DNA of 64,000 nucleotides from Shewanella sp. Isolate13 (GTDB taxonomy: Bacteria > Pseudomonadota > Gammaproteobacteria > Enterobacterales > Shewanellaceae): assembly GCF_022398325.1 (NCBI RefSeq), contig NZ_JAKEVD010000004.1, forward strand, positions 43,923 to 107,922, read 5' to 3'. Each line of letters starts with the position of its first letter. Within the stretch, counting starts at the first letter, position 1. A program made the position numbers and the translations under genes. Of this stretch, positions 62,030-64,000 are shown piece by piece. Under the pieces are notes generated by a model that saw nothing but the letters and a program-made list of their open reading frames with translations, was not told the DNA's origin and did not search any database.

Positions 62030-64000
62030 CTAATGAGTGTTAATTGGAATAGTGGCCACTAAAGTATCAACCCCATTTGGTGTTTCCACTTCGATGAGTA
62101 ACGCACCAGAATTAACTGCATCTTCACCTTTCACCAGAATACCGAAACTTAGCCCACCTGGAGCATTGGTCGAAGGCCAAACGAAGCTGCTCTTGCTCAC
62201 GACCGTCCCCGCCGTTGCGCTTATATTCACCTTGGTTCCCGCTGGCATCTGCTGATCATTGAGATCTTTTATTGTCAGTGAAACCTGCCCCGTCTCTTTG
62301 CCATATAAGTCCAATACGCCATCGCCGTTATCGCTTGAGCTGTCTATTACAATAATATCGCTTCCATATGCGGTACTTCCCGACATGATCAAAACTAGAC
62401 TACCTCGCACATTGATGGACTTAGAGTTAGAGATGCCGTCAGCACAGCCACTATGGGCTGGCTCGCTACACAAGACGCCGTTATAAAGCTGGTCCCGTGC
62501 GGTAAACGCTCCGTCACCATTGAAGTCTATCAACTCCTCTAACCCATCCTCATTGAAGACGCCATCTTCATTGTAGTCGTTAAAGGCCTCATCCATATCA
62601 TTAGAGCGCCCCGCTACATCTTGCGCCAAAAAGGCTGTCATCTCGGCGGCATCGAAACGACCGTTACCATTAGAGTCAGGGAAAGACTCTTCACCAATCG
62701 CTGTTGCCGTCACCGTTGCGCGACCGTTTAATGGACGTGGATGCTGACTCGTCCAAGTCACACTACACTCACCATTTTCAGTGAAGCAGGAAGAGCCGAT
62801 TGCCCCACCTTCGGTGACAAATGAAACTGCGGTGCCATCGGGTGCAAGGTTATTAAATGCATCGGCTAGTCGAGCAGTGATCTTCACCTGCTCACCATCA
62901 TAGCTCCAACCCTCAGGATTCAAGATCTCTGCAGAAAGTGAAAAACTATTTTGATCAGGGATCCCGGTGGATACGACTAAGGTGCTAGATTGACTGGATA
63001 GAAGTGGATCGCTGCTGTCGATAGTTGCCGTTACCCTTACCGGAGTCGCCACGGTACCAGAGGTCACTATCGTTTGGACGATACCGCTGCCGTTTGTGCT
63101 CGCCTGCGTAGGCTGTATCTTTAGACCACCAACTTCGGTATTCAAAGCAAAGTTCACCGCCGCATTACTGACTGGGTTACCATTGGTATCCAGCACCTTA
63201 AACAGCACTGTTGATGATTCATCCCTACCCGAACCTAAAATACCAATATTAGTCGGCGTCGCCGAGACGAATACAATACTGCCCTTTTCTGCGGCCAAAA
63301 CATTAATGCTTCCGGTTGCGAACAGGTTTATTCCTCCGGCATTGGCACTGATATTGATGGTATCGTCACCAACACAGCCCTTTGCTAGATATGTACTGGT
63401 AGCAACGCCTTTGACTAGCATCACGGGCGAGCTCATCTCAGCTAACGGTGTAGACAGTAACGAGCAACCAGAGCTAAAGAAAACATCTATCGCCTCCATA
63501 AAAGGCTGCCCTTGTTCATCGACAATCATCACCGACACACTGGCGGTGCCGCCCGCCGATAGCGAGTCGGTACTCACCTCGGCAACACCGCTCTGCAGTG
63601 GGTCACCGCTACCCATCTCTAAGTTGGTGGCACCAATGACGATAATCGCCGTGTCCTGCTCACCCGAGACTAGGCTCGCGGTTACCGAGCCAGCTCCTAG
63701 CTCACTACCCGCATAGATAACCACGCTGGCATTGCCCTCATCATCAGTCACTGCCGTTGTGATGGGTAACTCTCCCAGAGTACTGCCAAAGGTGACAATA
63801 ACGGGCTCAGTGATGCCACTGACATTAGCCACTAACTTTCCTGGATTAACCGAAGAGATAGATGAGATTTCATTGCCTTCGGCATCGGTAACGCTTAGAG
63901 AAACCTCATAGGTAACAGTCGCCGTAGGTGCGGCGTTATCGTTGATTAACTCGCAGGGAACATTGTTAGGACAAACAGGGCCATCCCCATCATCCCCACC
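62030..64000 (-). CDS. Large Ig-like domain surface protein, C-terminal part (partial at window edge)
   Basis: The frame stays open to the window's right edge, so the N-terminus is outside; 656 residues are visible. Repeated Big_1/invasin-type units are seen (SVSVMIVDEQGQPFMEAIDVFF, VLFKVLDTNGNPVSNAAVNF, VKITARLADAFNNLAPDGTA), and a segment with calcium-binding loops (SNGNGRFDAAEM, NEDGVFNEDG, NGDGAFTARD). The visible start has a GGDDGDG linker. A secreted or lipid-anchored adhesin-type protein is likely; its target is unknown. An internal GTG (63832) is not the true start. Confidence 0.85.
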   Translation of the reverse strand, partial: GGDDGDGPVCPNNVPCELINDNAAPTATVTYEVSLSVTDAEGNEISSISSVNPGKLVANVSGITEPVIVTFGSTLGELPITTAVTDDEGNASVVIYAGSELGAGSVTASLVSGEQDTAIIVIGATNLEMGSGDPLQSGVAEVSTDSLSAGGTASVSVMIVDEQGQPFMEAIDVFFSSGCSLLSTPLAEMSSPVMLVKGVATSTYLAKGCVGDDTINISANAGGINLFATGSINVLAAEKGSIVFVSATPTNIGILGSGRDESSTVLFKVLDTNGNPVSNAAVNFALNTEVGGLKIQPTQASTNGSGIVQTIVTSGTVATPVRVTATIDSSDPLLSSQSSTLVVSTGIPDQNSFSLSAEILNPEGWSYDGEQVKITARLADAFNNLAPDGTAVSFVTEGGAIGSSCFTENGECSVTWTSQHPRPLNGRATVTATAIGEESFPDSNGNGRFDAAEMTAFLAQDVAGRSNDMDEAFNDYNEDGVFNEDGLEELIDFNGDGAFTARDQLYNGVLCSEPAHSGCADGISNSKSINVRGSLVLIMSGSTAYGSDIIVIDSSSDNGDGVLDLYGKETGQVSLTIKDLNDQQMPAGTKVNISATAGTVVSKSSFVWPSTNAPGGLSFGILVKGEDAVNSGALLIEVETPNGVDTLVATIPINTH

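Noticed and set aside
1..64000. Insertion sequences, prophage, toxin-antitoxin or defence systems
   Set aside because: No transposase, integrase, phage structural or recognisable defence gene was found; the repeats have no enzyme of their own in the window.

Overview
This is a stretch of a gammaproteobacterial chromosome, most likely a marine Shewanella. The evidence is the protein repertoire (rlmJ, prlC, gor, menF, a MobB-MoeA fusion, an RND pump, a BCCT carrier, RyhB) and lineage-style intergenic repeats. Most of it is ordinary chromosome. The repeats, two tandem RyhB-like RNAs and three functionally coherent clusters are the interesting parts.

Layout. 0-8 kb: a ToxR-like membrane regulator, rlmJ, a divergent LysR/MATE pair, and a LemA / DUF3137 / lytic transglycosylase group whose last gene has a duplicated 3' end. 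8-16 kb: two tandem terminator-bearing elements, an AbgT carrier, yfcE, and an RND pump with its lipoprotein adaptor. 16-29 kb: 3-methyladenine glycosylase, GST, thioesterase, prlC, an outer-membrane barrel, gor, a BCCT carrier, an OYE-family reductase and secreted proteins of unknown function. 29-30.5 kb: small orphan genes and a dispersed repeat.

30.5-37.5 kb is a divergent catabolic cluster: M20D acylase, EamA transporter, Asp/Glu-racemase-like protein and M24 hydrolase on the minus strand; YheO-type regulator, RidA and diaminopropionate ammonia-lyase on the plus strand. Its logic resembles ectoine degradation (transport, ring or amide hydrolysis, deacylation, PLP lyase, RidA clean-up), but it is aimed at a 2,3-diaminopropionate derivative. 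37.5-41.7 kb: a 15-unit tandem repeat, a YeiH-type exporter, a small membrane protein, a Tat-exported DJ-1/PfpI protein and an HD-GYP protein. 41.9-47.7 kb is a six-gene minus-strand operon joining a TonB receptor to a complete ECF transporter, a TiaS-like (IDDTD) protein and a small Cys-rich protein. Its substrate is unknown.

48-51.5 kb: menF, a queuosine-precursor transporter with a structured leader, a GNAT enzyme behind a long hairpin, and two tandem RyhB-like sRNAs, each with its own Fur box and terminator. 51.5-61.2 kb: a sensor kinase and sigma-54 response regulator diverge from a tungstate ABC transporter (tupABC) that carries a good -24/-12 promoter. It is followed by mobA, mobB-moeA and moaA, a metal-uptake and pterin-cofactor block. 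The window ends in a large Ig-like surface protein that is cut by the edge.

The intergenic repeats at 2.2-2.7, 10.3-10.6, 11.2-11.6, 30.1-30.4, 37.6-38.0, 40.3-40.4 and 61.7-61.95 kb share one unexpected feature. They are packed with mini-hairpins of 4-7 bp stems and three-base loops, mostly C(GNA)G, with compensatory changes between copies. All function calls are from reading the sequence; no database search was run.
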